A DNA stretch of 64,000 nt from Gammaproteobacteria bacterium LSUCC0096. Lineage in GTDB: Bacteria; Pseudomonadota; Gammaproteobacteria; Pseudomonadales; Litorivicinaceae. Each line of letters starts with the position of its first letter. The stretch's first letter is position 1. Of the stretch, positions 27,629 through 36,507 are shown piece by piece. Location: contig VIEA01000001.1 of assembly GCA_008087055.1 (NCBI GenBank), positions 384,514 to 448,513 on the forward strand, given 5' to 3'. The translations under genes were made by a program, and so were the position numbers. The notes under the pieces are model-generated. The model was given only the letters and a program-made list of their open reading frames with translations, made no database searches and was not told the DNA's origin.

Positions 27629-28686
27629 TCTTTGTCGAAGCGCGCGCGGTAACCCGTTGGTATCACGAATGGATTGCGGTCTTGATCGCTTTGATACTGA
27701 CCGTCGCAACTGCATCAGCACTACTCGCATCGCTAGGACTGGACCCGGTTTCAAGTTTGCATCGTATTTTTATTCGGCCACTGAACTCGGTATATGGCGT
27801 CAGTGAATTACTGGCGAAGGCTACTCCATTGATAACTATTGGTGTTGCGCTTGCGTTGGGATTCCGTGCAGGAGTCTGGAATATTGGTGCAGAGGGGCAA
27901 TTGGTTATGGGTGGCCTTTGCGGAGGCGCTGTTGCACTGGCTTTTTGGGGTGTTGACGGATTCTGGGTGATGCCTTTGATCTTGCTCGGCGGCACTTTGG
28001 GTGGGCTCGTATGGGGAGCAATCCCTGCATTTTTAAAAGTTCGGTTTAACGCCAATGAAATCTTGGTTTCATTGATGCTGACCTATGTCGCGATTCTCAT
28101 GTTGAGTGTCATGGTGCATGGTCCATTGCGTGATCCAGCAGGGTTTAATTTCCCAGAAAGTCGCTTGTTCCATGACGCTGCGACTTTGCCAAAGCTCTTC
28201 TCTGCCGGACGTGGTCATTTGGGTTTTGTTTTTGCGCTGATGTTTGCTGTGCTCGGTACTTGGGTCGTCAAGCGATGGCATCTAGGCTTTGAAATGCGAG
28301 TGACAGGGTTGTCGCCAACTGCAGCTAAGTTCGCTGGTTACAGTCGTGATCGAACGGTTTGGATGGCTCTTTTGATTGGTGGTGCCGTCAGTGGATTTGC
28401 GGGTGTTGTTGAAGTGACCGGTAATATCGGACAGCTCGTGCCAAACATCTCGCCATCATACGGTTTTACTGCGATTATTGTGGCTTTCCTTGCTCGGTTA
28501 CATCCATTAGCTGTGATCCCAGCGGGGCTTCTTGTGGCTTTATCCTATTTAGCGGGTGAGGCGGCTCAATTGTCGTTGGGTATTCCTGCAGCTAGTACAC
28601 AGGTGTTTCAGGGACTTTTGTTGTTCTTCTTGCTCGGTACATCGCTTCTAGTGAACTATCGTATTCGGTTTGGGCGGATTGGGTGA
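27625..28686 (+). CDS. ABC transporter permease, BMP/nucleoside type (1)
   Basis: An inner-membrane permease of 353 residues with about nine or ten hydrophobic segments. Motifs GFRAGVWNIGAEGQLVMGG and FNANEILVSLMLTYVA are typical of the BMP-associated permease family (YufP/NupB). It pairs with the next permease to form the channel. Start and stop both overlap neighbours, so the four genes form one tightly coupled operon. Confidence 0.92.
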   Translation: MIFVEARAVTRWYHEWIAVLIALILTVATASALLASLGLDPVSSLHRIFIRPLNSVYGVSELLAKATPLITIGVALALGFRAGVWNIGAEGQLVMGGLCGGAVALAFWGVDGFWVMPLILLGGTLGGLVWGAIPAFLKVRFNANEILVSLMLTYVAILMLSVMVHGPLRDPAGFNFPESRLFHDAATLPKLFSAGRGHLGFVFALMFAVLGTWVVKRWHLGFEMRVTGLSPTAAKFAGYSRDRTVWMALLIGGAVSGFAGVVEVTGNIGQLVPNISPSYGFTAIIVAFLARLHPLAVIPAGLLVALSYLAGEAAQLSLGIPAASTQVFQGLLLFFLLGTSLLVNYRIRFGRIG

Positions 28687-29609
28687 TGGATTACGGTTTA
28701 TTGTCATCAATCATTCATGCCATTTTGGTCGCGTCGACACCACTTGTGTTTGCAGGCCTTGGCGCGTTAATCCAGGAACGAGCAGGAGTGCTTAATCTAG
28801 GGATTGAGGGTTTGATGATCGTCGGAGCATTGGCTGGATTTGCGACGGCACTTGCTGGTTATCCGCTGTTGATGTCCGTTCTAGCGGCCGCCTTGGCTGG
28901 AGCCTTACTGGCTTCCATTTTTGCTGTATTAGTTTTGCGGTTGTATGCAAATCCAGTCGCCACGGGGTTAGCTCTGACTTTGTTCGGACTTGGATTGGCA
29001 GCTTTGGCTGGTTCGCAGTATGTAGGTCAGGCAGCGCCGCAAGTCGACACGTGGGCTATTCCTGTACTTCATCATTTACCTGTCATCGGTCACGCACTGT
29101 TCTCGCATGATCCGTTAGTATATCTATCGATCTTGATGGCCTTTGTGATTTGGTGGTTCCTTAAGAAATCGAGGGCGGGATTGATTCTGCGAGCGGTCGG
29201 TGAAAATCATACATCAGCGCATGCACTTGGATTTTCCGTTAGAGGTATTCGTTTTTTGGCCATTACAAGCGGTGGAGCCTTAGCTGCGATTGGTGGTTCC
29301 TATTTGACACTTGTCCAGACACCTTTGTTTGTTGAAGGGATGACTGCAGGACGGGGTTGGATCGCACTTGCACTCGTGGTCTTTGCATCCTGGCGACCAT
29401 TCCGTGTGATTGCTGGCGCTTATCTTTTTGGGAGTGTGACGATTTTACAATTGCACAGCCAAGCCTTTGGTATTTCGATACCAGCTCAGTGGCTGTCGAT
29501 GCTTCCATATATCGTCACAATCGTGGCGTTGGTTTTGATTTCAGCCCGAGGCGAAAAGGGTTTAGCGGCACCAGGGTCGCTTGGAAAAATTTTTCGCGTA
29601 TCACGTTAA
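28686..29609 (+). CDS. ABC transporter permease, BMP/nucleoside type (2)
   Basis: The second permease of the importer, 307 residues with about eight to ten hydrophobic segments. QERAGVLNLGIEGLMIVGA and NPVATGLALTLFGLGLAA match the YufQ/NupC family. The ATG at 28686 overlaps the upstream stop by one base (TGATG); a GTG three bases earlier is an alternative. The binding-protein gene follows after 17 bp. Confidence 0.92.
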   Translation: MDYGLLSSIIHAILVASTPLVFAGLGALIQERAGVLNLGIEGLMIVGALAGFATALAGYPLLMSVLAAALAGALLASIFAVLVLRLYANPVATGLALTLFGLGLAALAGSQYVGQAAPQVDTWAIPVLHHLPVIGHALFSHDPLVYLSILMAFVIWWFLKKSRAGLILRAVGENHTSAHALGFSVRGIRFLAITSGGALAAIGGSYLTLVQTPLFVEGMTAGRGWIALALVVFASWRPFRVIAGAYLFGSVTILQLHSQAFGISIPAQWLSMLPYIVTIVALVLISARGEKGLAAPGSLGKIFRVSR

Positions 29610-29626
29610 CTAGGAGAGTACGAACC

Positions 29627-30739
29627 ATGAGAGGTTTGCTATCAAAAGTATTGGCTGTATCAGCTGCCGTCTTGCTGGCAGCTTGTTCTGATTCAGAGCA
29701 GACAGCATCACAAGCAACCGATAAAAAGGAAGGTCAGATCAAGGCCGGATTTATTTATGTCGGACCAGTGTCTGACGGTGGTTGGACATATGAACACAAC
29801 CAAGGCCGTCTGGCCGTCGAAGAAGCATATGGCGATAAGGTTGTAACCACTTTTGTTGAGAGTGTTTCTGAAGGCCCAGATGCAGAGCGTGTTTTGAGTC
29901 AGATGGCAAACGATGGTGCAGATATCATCTTCACCACGTCGTTTGGTTTTATGAACCCAACCATTAAAGTTGCTGAGCAGTTCCCAAATGTGAAGTTTGA
30001 ACATGCAACAGGCTTCAAGCGTGCTGATAACGTTGCAACGTACTCGTCACGTTTTTATGAAGGTCGCCACGTACTTGGTTTGATCGCAGGTAAAATGACG
30101 AAAACCAATACGGTTGGCTACATTGCGTCGTTCCCAATCCCTGAAGTTGTCCGCGGTATTAACGCAGCATATTTGGCCGCGAAAAGTGTCAATCCAAATA
30201 TTCAGTTCAAAGTTATCTGGGTTTCGAGTTGGTTTGATCCAGGTAAAGAGGCTGATGCTGCTAAAGCATTGATTGACCAAGGTGCAGACATCTTAATGCA
30301 GCACACGGATTCTCCAGCTGCGATGCAGATTGCAGAACAACGTGGAATCTACGCATTCGGTCAGGCATCTGATATGGCTGCATTTGGGCCAACCGCTCAG
30401 TTGACAGCAATTATTGATGATTGGTCTCCGTACTACATTGAGCGCGTTGGTGCGTTGATTGATGGCCAGTGGGCGTCAACTGATACTTGGGGCGGATTCA
30501 ACACAGGAATGGTAGCTTTGGCTCCATATGGTCAAGCGGTTCCTCAAGATGTGCGTGAAATGGCTGATGCCGCTAAGCTCGCGATCAGTGAAGGCCGTTT
30601 GCACCCATTTACGGGTCCAATCAATAAGCAAGATGGATCGGTATGGTTGAAGGCAGGTGAAACTGCAGATGACGGTACTCTTCTTGGCATGGACTTCTAT
30701 GTCGAAGGTATCGAAGGCAGCTTGCCATCATCTAACTAA
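29627..30739 (+). CDS. BMP family substrate-binding lipoprotein
   Basis: The solute receptor of the importer, 370 residues. A lipoprotein signal ends at Cys20 (VLLAAC), so it is lipid-anchored in the periplasm. The body starts KAGFIYVGPVSDGGWTYEHN and carries VEEAYGDKV and GFMNPTIKVA, as in BmpA/PnrA-like proteins that bind purine nucleosides. AGGAG precedes the ATG at 29627. Nucleoside uptake is inferred from the family, although some relatives bind other ligands. The 3' end overlaps the convergent permease gene by 8 bp. Confidence 0.92.
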   Translation: MRGLLSKVLAVSAAVLLAACSDSEQTASQATDKKEGQIKAGFIYVGPVSDGGWTYEHNQGRLAVEEAYGDKVVTTFVESVSEGPDAERVLSQMANDGADIIFTTSFGFMNPTIKVAEQFPNVKFEHATGFKRADNVATYSSRFYEGRHVLGLIAGKMTKTNTVGYIASFPIPEVVRGINAAYLAAKSVNPNIQFKVIWVSSWFDPGKEADAAKALIDQGADILMQHTDSPAAMQIAEQRGIYAFGQASDMAAFGPTAQLTAIIDDWSPYYIERVGALIDGQWASTDTWGGFNTGMVALAPYGQAVPQDVREMADAAKLAISEGRLHPFTGPINKQDGSVWLKAGETADDGTLLGMDFYVEGIEGSLPSSN

Positions 30740-31478
30740 TAACTTGTGGGTTTTGGTCGAACCGGTTTGCGAGCCGGTTCACCAAACTCCAAATAACTAA
30801 CGCCTCCACACACAGCGCGAGGAGCGCGGCAAACATCAAATCAGTTTGCCCTCGTCCATTAGCGTGCAACATCAAATAACCTAACCCACTCGACGAACCA
30901 ACCCATTCGCCAACAACTGCGCCAATTGGTGCGACTGAGGCTGCAACTTTGACTCCAGAGAGCGCATAAGGGATTGCCAGGGGTAAACGAATTAGCCAAA
31001 AAAGTTGAGCGCGCTTTGGGCGTAGTGTGTGGAATGTTAGTTCCCACGATTTAGGGATCGCACGAAATCCAGCGAGCGTACTCGCGGTCACTGGGAAAAA
31101 TACAATGAGTGTCGTCATCGCGAGTTTTGACGCAAATCCATAACCAAGCCACAGCATCAGAATGGGTGCAATTGCAAACACAGGAAGGGCTTGACTGATG
31201 ACCAAAGCGGGCATCGTTAATTGCGTCAACTTTTTAGAGTCGCCGATGAGACATGCAACACCGAATCCGAGCGAAGCACCGAGAATGAGACCGCAGATGA
31301 TTTCCAATGCAGTCGTGATGGCGTGAGACGCAATGAGTGGGAAGCGTTCGACTAAAACCCAACCAACTCGTTCTGGTGAAGGAAGAATGAAATGAGGTAC
31401 GTCGAAGATGAATACGATGAGCCACCACAGACTGATCAAACCAATGAATGGGAATGTGGCTTGGAGCAGGCGATTCAT
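30732..31478 (-). CDS. ABC permease, NitT/TauT/ThiX family
   Basis: A 248-residue inner-membrane permease with about six hydrophobic segments and the EAA-type loop around FRAIPKSWELTFHTLRPKRAQLFWLIRLPLAIPYALSG. It belongs to the SsuC/TauC/ThiX group for small organic or sulfur compounds. Its ATG overlaps the ATPase stop by four bases. No periplasmic binding protein is adjacent, so the substrate cannot be read from context. Confidence 0.88.
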   Translation of the reverse strand: MNRLLQATFPFIGLISLWWLIVFIFDVPHFILPSPERVGWVLVERFPLIASHAITTALEIICGLILGASLGFGVACLIGDSKKLTQLTMPALVISQALPVFAIAPILMLWLGYGFASKLAMTTLIVFFPVTASTLAGFRAIPKSWELTFHTLRPKRAQLFWLIRLPLAIPYALSGVKVAASVAPIGAVVGEWVGSSSGLGYLMLHANGRGQTDLMFAALLALCVEALVIWSLVNRLANRFDQNPQVIS

Positions 31479-32131
31479 AGATCACCATCAAGTGCTTGAA
31501 TGAGCGCGCGGTCACTTCCAAACTCATTTAGCCGATATGGACCTTTAATCGTGTCTTTCGTTAAGACCATTGCAGTATCTAACCAGTCTTGAGCATCTCG
31601 AGGGTCGTGGGTCACAAGAATGACTGTTTTACCCGCCAGGAGCTGTTGACATAGCCCTGCCATTTGAATTCGGGTCGAGCGATCAAGGCCTGAAAATGGT
31701 TCGTCGAGTAACACCAAATCAGATTCTTCGATTAATACACGAGCGAGCGCAACGCGGGCTTTTTGTCCTCCACTGAGTAATGAAGTTTTGCGATACGCGA
31801 GCGCTCCAAGATCGACTTGATCTAATAGATCAACCGCGCGCTGAGTAAGGTCTGATGAATGTTTTGTTCCTCGTAATTTGAATCCGAGTAGTACATTGTC
31901 AATGACCGTTGCCCAGGGCAGCAAAGCTGGCTGTTGAGAAAGATAGGCGATTCGCTCGCTCCGTTTGGTGACCTCTGGAGCCCCTTCAATGATGGCGGCG
32001 AGCAAAGTGGATTTCCCGGTTCCGGATCGACCTAGAAGGGCAACTTGATCACCTGCATTAATCTGCCAAGACAGTGTTGCCAGAGGATCATATCCAGGGT
32101 AACTCAGATCGAGATTGGAAATCGTTAACAC
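31475..32131 (-). CDS. ABC ATPase, NitT/TauT/ThiZ family
   Basis: ATP-binding subunit of about 218 residues: Walker A LLGRSGTGKST, Q-loop YLSQQPALLPW, signature LLSGGQKARVALARVL and Walker B LVLLDEPFSGLD. Two starts are possible. TTG at 32143 gives 222 residues, but GGAG lies 6 bases before GTG at 32131, which I prefer. It is coupled to the following permease. The upstream genes on this strand (FabI-like and MaoC-phosphotransacetylase) may share its transcript. Confidence 0.88.
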   Translation of the reverse strand: MLTISNLDLSYPGYDPLATLSWQINAGDQVALLGRSGTGKSTLLAAIIEGAPEVTKRSERIAYLSQQPALLPWATVIDNVLLGFKLRGTKHSSDLTQRAVDLLDQVDLGALAYRKTSLLSGGQKARVALARVLIEESDLVLLDEPFSGLDRSTRIQMAGLCQQLLAGKTVILVTHDPRDAQDWLDTAMVLTKDTIKGPYRLNEFGSDRALIQALDGDL

Positions 32132-32143
32132 AGTGTGCTCCAA

Positions 32144-32168
32144 ACAAGGTCTCCGGAAGATACCTTGT
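32144..32168. repeat. Inverted repeat before the ABC ATPase gene
   Basis: ACAAGGT at 32144-32150 pairs with ACCTTGT at 32162-32168 across 11 bases. It lies in the short gap between the MaoC-phosphotransacetylase stop and the ATPase start. No T-run follows, so it may be an operator or a weak processing hairpin. Confidence 0.45.
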
Positions 32169-32189
32169 CAGAACCCACCTGTCATGGCG

Positions 32190-33572
32190 TTAGGGCTTCT
32201 CGAACCGAAAACGCTCTGCAATAGTACCCGCAAAAATCGCTGATAAGACTTGCGATTGAACAGATGCTGATCGCATTGCAAGTCCAACAGGAACTCGAGC
32301 GCCCACGAGAATTCCGCAACTTGATGCACCAGCAAAATATTCAAGCTGCTTTGCGAGCATGTTCGCTGATTCGTTATCAGGAGCAACCAAAACATCTGAA
32401 TACCCTATCCCGTCGGATGGATCGGACACGGCTTGATCAAACGCGATGGGGCCGTCGAGTTCGCCACCAGTGATTTGTTTGCGGTCAGCCATCTTGCAAA
32501 GTGCCGCCGCGTCCAGTGTTGATTGATATTCAGGATCAATCTTCTCAACAGCTGATAAAAGGGCGACTTTGGGCGTTTCAATGCCGAGGTGTTGGGCAAC
32601 ACAGATCGCATTTTGGACGATCACCACTTTATCAGTCAGTGTTGGCTTGTGGTGAAGCACAGCATCAGTCAAAAGCAATGGTTTGTCATACAAGGGGATA
32701 TCAAAACGAAACACGTGCGACAGACTGCTTTTGGTATGTAATTCAGGTGTTTGTCTGATTGCATCGACGATTTCTTTTGTATCGAGATTGCCTCTATGTA
32801 GGCTTTCAAGATCACCGGCAACAGCCATTTGACACGCGATGAGGGCTGCTTGATGACTATGCTCGGCATCCACGATTTCTATCGTTTGGAGATCGATCCC
32901 AAATTCTTCGGCAAGCCCACGAATTTTCGGTTCTGGCCCAATTAAAACTGGGTTGAGCTTTCCAGTTTCGGCCATTTCGAGGGCTGCTGTGAGGGATGCT
33001 TGATCTGTTGGATGAATGATGCCGACGGAAATTGGATGTTCGACTTCAAGTGATGCAATAAAGCTTTGAACACGTGTTTCTGGGTCAAATAAATTGAGTT
33101 TAGGTGTCCCCATGCGCGGACGGATAATCTTTTCAGTTGGCGCCATCACTTTCGCTTGACCGACAACAACCTGATCACCGTTTTGGTTGTTGATGACGCA
33201 ATCAAGAAGGAGGCTATGCTTTTCGTCGTTTTTTTCAGCAACTGTCACGATGACTGTCAAGGTATCGCCAATACGCACTGGTCGTTTGAAGCGAAAACTT
33301 TGCTCGAGGTAAATCGTCCCTGGTCCCGGAAAAACTGTTCCAAGTACCGTAGAGACAAGTGATCCAGTCCACATTCCGTGGCCGATCACCCCGTGGAACA
33401 TCGACTCATTTGCAAATGAAGTATCCAAATGGGCTGGGTTTACATCCCCTGATACTGCCGCGAACGCGCGAATATCTTCGAGTGTGAGTGTACGGACAAG
33501 TCGAGCACTTTGGCCGACTTCAATCTCGTCATAGAGAACGTTTTCGATCACATTTTGTTGTGGTTGATTCAT
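32190..33572 (-). CDS. Bifunctional MaoC-like enoyl-CoA hydratase / phosphate acetyl(butyryl)transferase
   Basis: A fusion of 460 residues. The N-terminal part (about 10-145) is a MaoC hot-dog domain with FAAVSGDVNPAHLD and GVIGHGMWTGSLVS, the R-hydratase motif. The C-terminal part (about 165-455) is a phosphate acetyl/butyryltransferase domain ending near GSSCGILVGARVPV. Such fusions convert between acyl-CoA and acyl phosphate. The usual partner, an acetate or butyrate kinase, is not in the window. It starts 1 bp after the FabI-like stop, so the two are co-expressed. Confidence 0.9.
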   Translation of the reverse strand: MNQPQQNVIENVLYDEIEVGQSARLVRTLTLEDIRAFAAVSGDVNPAHLDTSFANESMFHGVIGHGMWTGSLVSTVLGTVFPGPGTIYLEQSFRFKRPVRIGDTLTVIVTVAEKNDEKHSLLLDCVINNQNGDQVVVGQAKVMAPTEKIIRPRMGTPKLNLFDPETRVQSFIASLEVEHPISVGIIHPTDQASLTAALEMAETGKLNPVLIGPEPKIRGLAEEFGIDLQTIEIVDAEHSHQAALIACQMAVAGDLESLHRGNLDTKEIVDAIRQTPELHTKSSLSHVFRFDIPLYDKPLLLTDAVLHHKPTLTDKVVIVQNAICVAQHLGIETPKVALLSAVEKIDPEYQSTLDAAALCKMADRKQITGGELDGPIAFDQAVSDPSDGIGYSDVLVAPDNESANMLAKQLEYFAGASSCGILVGARVPVGLAMRSASVQSQVLSAIFAGTIAERFRFEKP

Positions 33573-33573
33573 C

Positions 33574-34329
33574 TCAAGGCACCATGTGCTCGCCGCAGTC
33601 GACGTACAGTGTTTGCCCTGTCATACCGGTTGCTAAATCTGAAGCGAGGAAGCTAACGAGACCGGCGACTTCATCTTGAGAGACAAGACGTTTTAACGGC
33701 ACGCGCTTTTCAACGGAATCCATGAGTGCATCAAAGTTTGCGATCCCAGATGCGGCTCGAGTGGCAATCGGACCTGGTGATACAGCGTGCACACGAATAT
33801 TGTGCTCGCCAAGTTCAGAGGCGAGGTAACGCACAGACGATTCGAGCGCAGCTTTGACAGGCCCCATCAGTCCATAGTTAGGTATTGCCAGATGTGCACC
33901 GAGGTACGTCATCGTGATTAATGTACCGCCATTGACCATATATGGTTGAGCGAGATGTGCTACGCGAATAAAAGAATGACAGGAAATATCAATTGCTTGT
34001 TTGAATCCTTCTGCCGATGATGCGTGCAGCGCGCCATGGAGATCGTCCAGTGGGGCAAAGGCGATTGAATGTACGATAAAGTCGATATGCCCTAATGTCT
34101 CTGCTGCGCCTTGTATCGTCGCCTCGAGTTCTCCTTCAACCTCAACATTGCAGTTGAGTAGTGGGATGCTTAGTGGTGATAGAACAGGTTCAACGTACTT
34201 TCTTGCTTTATCATTCAAGCAAGTCGCTACGACTTCTGCGCCCAGCTCTTTAGTGAGTTTGGCGGCGGCATAGGCAATCGACTGATCGTTTGCGACACCA
34301 ATGACGAGTCCTTTCTTTCCTTGGAGCAT
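33574..34329 (-). CDS. fabI: Enoyl-ACP reductase, FabI type
   Basis: NADH-dependent enoyl-ACP reductase of 251 residues. The FabI-type nucleotide site GVANDQSIAYAAAK and the catalytic Y-x6-K pattern in NYGLMGPVKAALE are intact, followed by SPGPIATRAASGI. Translation starts at 34329, where AAAGGA precedes the ATG. It leads a reverse-strand operon with the MaoC-phosphotransacetylase fusion, a pairing known from other proteobacteria. It may therefore be a second FabI tied to acyl-phosphate metabolism rather than the housekeeping enzyme. Confidence 0.9.
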   Translation of the reverse strand: MLQGKKGLVIGVANDQSIAYAAAKLTKELGAEVVATCLNDKARKYVEPVLSPLSIPLLNCNVEVEGELEATIQGAAETLGHIDFIVHSIAFAPLDDLHGALHASSAEGFKQAIDISCHSFIRVAHLAQPYMVNGGTLITMTYLGAHLAIPNYGLMGPVKAALESSVRYLASELGEHNIRVHAVSPGPIATRAASGIANFDALMDSVEKRVPLKRLVSQDEVAGLVSFLASDLATGMTGQTLYVDCGEHMVP

Positions 34330-34461
34330 CAATCTGTTTCCTTTCAATGAGAATTTTTGTGCGTTGCATCAATTAAGCAGATTATTGTGACGATTCTATT
34401 TCAATCTGGCTAGAGCTTGATTTCTTTTGATTTGGGCTTACCACGAAGGTAGAGGTGCGCG

Positions 34462-34560
34462 ATGTCTCGATATTTAGATTGGCTATTGTTAGTGATCATC
34501 GTTGGTGTCAGTTTGGCATCACCATTGATTGTTCTTGAATTTGTGAGCGGTAAGTATTGA
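34462..34560 (+). CDS. Candidate 32-residue membrane peptide
   Basis: A short ORF starting MSRYLDWLLLVIIVGVSLAS, with one hydrophobic span followed by a short polar tail ending SGKY. The ribosome site AGAGGTG lies 5 bases before the ATG, which is stronger than for many full-size genes here. It is divergent from fabI and ends 1 bp before the stop of the convergent TPR gene. I do not recognise a family. It is supported only by the ribosome site, hydrophobic pattern and clean fit between neighbours. Confidence 0.5.
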   Translation: MSRYLDWLLLVIIVGVSLASPLIVLEFVSGKY

Positions 34561-34561
34561 A

Positions 34562-35122
34562 CTAAATTCTCGATTCGAGCGCTTTTTGTTTTAATTGATC
34601 GATTCGATCTTGAATCAATCGGTTGTTTGGCATCAGATCGAGTAGCAGTTTTTCAGCTTGAATAGCCTTCTCGAACTGTTCTGTATTTTCAAAAATCATC
34701 GACAGCCCTCCAAGAGCCCCAAAATGACGTGGTTCTAAAATCAGTGTCTGTTGAATATCCGACAAAGATGCTTCGTAATCCCCGAGCATAAAAAATGTTG
34801 TTGCGCGACGGTTCCAGGCCTCTGCAAATTGAGGGGCATTATCGATTACACGGGTAAAATGACCGACAGCGATTTGCGGCTGACCGAAATGCAGGGCTTT
34901 CATCCCCTCGTCAAAAATAGTTTGGAGTGCGACCGCATCAGATGGAAGTTCGTACCAATGAAACCAAATCTTATTTTGGACTTCAGAAATTTCGATGAGA
35001 TTGGTCGAGGTTTTGAGTGTTTTAAATAGTGCATCGAGCTCGGGCTTGGCTTGATCCGCTTGGGTGTTAGTGATTCCGACTAATAAAGCGAATGCCGCTA
35101 GTATTTTTATGATGTCACGCAT
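34562..35122 (-). CDS. Periplasmic TPR repeat protein
   Basis: A protein of 186 residues with a signal peptide at about 1-22 (IIKILAAFALLVGITNTQA). At least two tetratricopeptide repeats follow, with FGQPQIAVGHFTRVIDNAPQ and LGDYEASLSDIQQTLILEP in the second half. The ATG at 35122 is chosen because GGGAGG precedes it and the signal peptide begins there; upstream starts would add 14 residues. It is probably a periplasmic scaffold or adaptor; no partner is evident. Confidence 0.8.
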   Translation of the reverse strand: MRDIIKILAAFALLVGITNTQADQAKPELDALFKTLKTSTNLIEISEVQNKIWFHWYELPSDAVALQTIFDEGMKALHFGQPQIAVGHFTRVIDNAPQFAEAWNRRATTFFMLGDYEASLSDIQQTLILEPRHFGALGGLSMIFENTEQFEKAIQAEKLLLDLMPNNRLIQDRIDQLKQKALESRI

Positions 35123-35205
35123 AAACCCTCCCATATTACGAAGGGTATGATGAAATGCTTTCAATAGAAAGCCGGAGAGGTCATCGTGAAAAGCAGATAA
35201 AAAGT

Positions 35206-35282
35206 TGGCGCGCTCGAGAGGATTCGAACCTCTGACCGCCTGGTTCGTAGCCAGGTACTCTATCCAGCTGAGCTACGAGCGC
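35206..35282 (-). tRNA. tRNA-Arg (ACG)
   Basis: A 77-base cloverleaf with encoded CCA. The acceptor GCGCTCG pairs with CGAGCGC, the anticodon loop is CTACGAA with anticodon ACG, and the T arm is canonical (GGTTCGAATCC). A34 is presumably edited to inosine to read CGU, CGC and CGA. Confidence 0.96.
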
Positions 35283-35295
35283 GTCAAGGGCGTGA

Positions 35296-35323
35296 ATACT
35301 AATAATTTTCTGATAAATTGCAA
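35296..35323 (-). promoter_or_regulatory. Candidate promoter of tRNA-Arg (ACG)
   Basis: On the minus strand TTGCAA (35323-35318) and TAGTAT (35301-35296) are 16 bases apart. The start point would fall a few bases before the tRNA, in a C-rich discriminator. Confidence 0.55.
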
Positions 35324-35367
35324 CCCGAAATCTATTTTTATCCTTTTTCTTTTTAGGAATTTTAAGA

Positions 35368-36492
35368 ATGCCCGCTCATTCACCTCGCTTTATTGCTGGT
35401 CTTGCGATGCTGTGCTTGGGCTTTTTCGATGGGGTGTTGGGAGTTGCTTGGCTTTCGATCCATGGCGACTTATCTGTATCACTCGAATCGCTTGGTTGGG
35501 TATTAGGAGCGGTTGGCATTGGTTCAGCAGTTGGCTCGGCGATTTTTCCGTCATTAGTTCGCTCTACGTCTCATCTGAATCTACTTTCGATCAGCTTGGG
35601 CGTTCAAGCTCTCGTTTTATTTGCTGTCGTCTTGAGTCAGCAATATTGGGTATTTGTGGTCCTTTATGCGATTCGGGGTATCGCCAATGGCCTCGCACAT
35701 GCGGCGTTGAATGCATTTTTTGCGCAGCGGATTTCTCCACAGCATCTCATGAATATCCACGGGGGTTGGGGGATTGGTACTGCTTCTGCGGGTTTTCTTT
35801 CTGGATTAATGATCGCTGCCGATTGGGGTTGGGAGTCGGTCTATCTCTTTGGTGGAGCATTGAGTCTTGTGGCGATGGGCGCTGTGTTTAAGACGCGTCA
35901 CAATTTTCATCATCTAGGTGTGAGCTTAGACAGCAAGCAACATGATGTATTTCGAATGACCTTGCCTATTGTTTTTGCCGTGTTGTCAGGTGCTCTCTAT
36001 GTCGGTTTGGAGCAGGGTATTGGTAATTGGATCTCGTCCATTTTGGTTGCAGCCGACGGCGCAAGTATTCAACAGGCGGGTATTGCGACGGGATTATTTT
36101 GGGGTGGTCTCACATTGGGTCGATTTACGTTAACTCGGATTCCTGTATCGACTTTGCAGATGCTTCGATGGGCGAGCGCCTTGATTGGAGTAATTTTGCT
36201 TGTGCTGATTTTGATGCCGACAGAGTTAAAGATCGTTGCCTACGCATTTCTTGGTTTTGCTATGGCGCCGATGTCAGCATTCATTCTGACAGCCGGTGCT
36301 CGATTAGTACCTGCTGGAAAGCGCGATTTAATGATGGCGATTCAGGTGTTGTCATTCTCTGCTGGGGCAGCTGTGATTCCGGCTGCATTGGGTGGAGTTG
36401 CCTCAGTAACATCGATTGCGATGGTTCATATCGGATTCGTTGGCGTTGCAGCCTTGCTTATCGTCAGTATCTGGATCACAGTCAAAGAATAG
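35368..36492 (+). CDS. MFS transporter, unknown substrate
   Basis: A major facilitator of 374 residues with about 12 hydrophobic segments and short loops. Family marks are GFFDGVLGVAWLSIHGDL in the first helix, AIRGIANGLAHAALNAFFAQ in helix 4-5 and HGGWGIGTASAGFLSG in helix 5. This resembles FucP/FsrB-like or YbjJ-type facilitators, but I cannot assign a substrate. AGGA precedes the ATG. cidA follows after 15 bp, so the three genes may be one operon. Confidence 0.8.
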   Translation: MPAHSPRFIAGLAMLCLGFFDGVLGVAWLSIHGDLSVSLESLGWVLGAVGIGSAVGSAIFPSLVRSTSHLNLLSISLGVQALVLFAVVLSQQYWVFVVLYAIRGIANGLAHAALNAFFAQRISPQHLMNIHGGWGIGTASAGFLSGLMIAADWGWESVYLFGGALSLVAMGAVFKTRHNFHHLGVSLDSKQHDVFRMTLPIVFAVLSGALYVGLEQGIGNWISSILVAADGASIQQAGIATGLFWGGLTLGRFTLTRIPVSTLQMLRWASALIGVILLVLILMPTELKIVAYAFLGFAMAPMSAFILTAGARLVPAGKRDLMMAIQVLSFSAGAAVIPAALGGVASVTSIAMVHIGFVGVAALLIVSIWITVKE

Positions 36493-36507
36493 AATGAGGA
36501 GTGAGTG

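Noticed and set aside
32132-32189. TPP riboswitch before the ThiZ-like ATPase
   Set aside because: The gap is under 60 bp and lacks the CTGAGA and related conserved TPP elements; only a simple inverted repeat is present.
35205-35891. Open frame of 228 codons covering the tRNA-Arg region and start of the MFS gene
   Set aside because: It starts inside a tRNA gene and then runs as a shifted frame of the MFS protein; the Cys/Trp-rich product is typical of a shadow.
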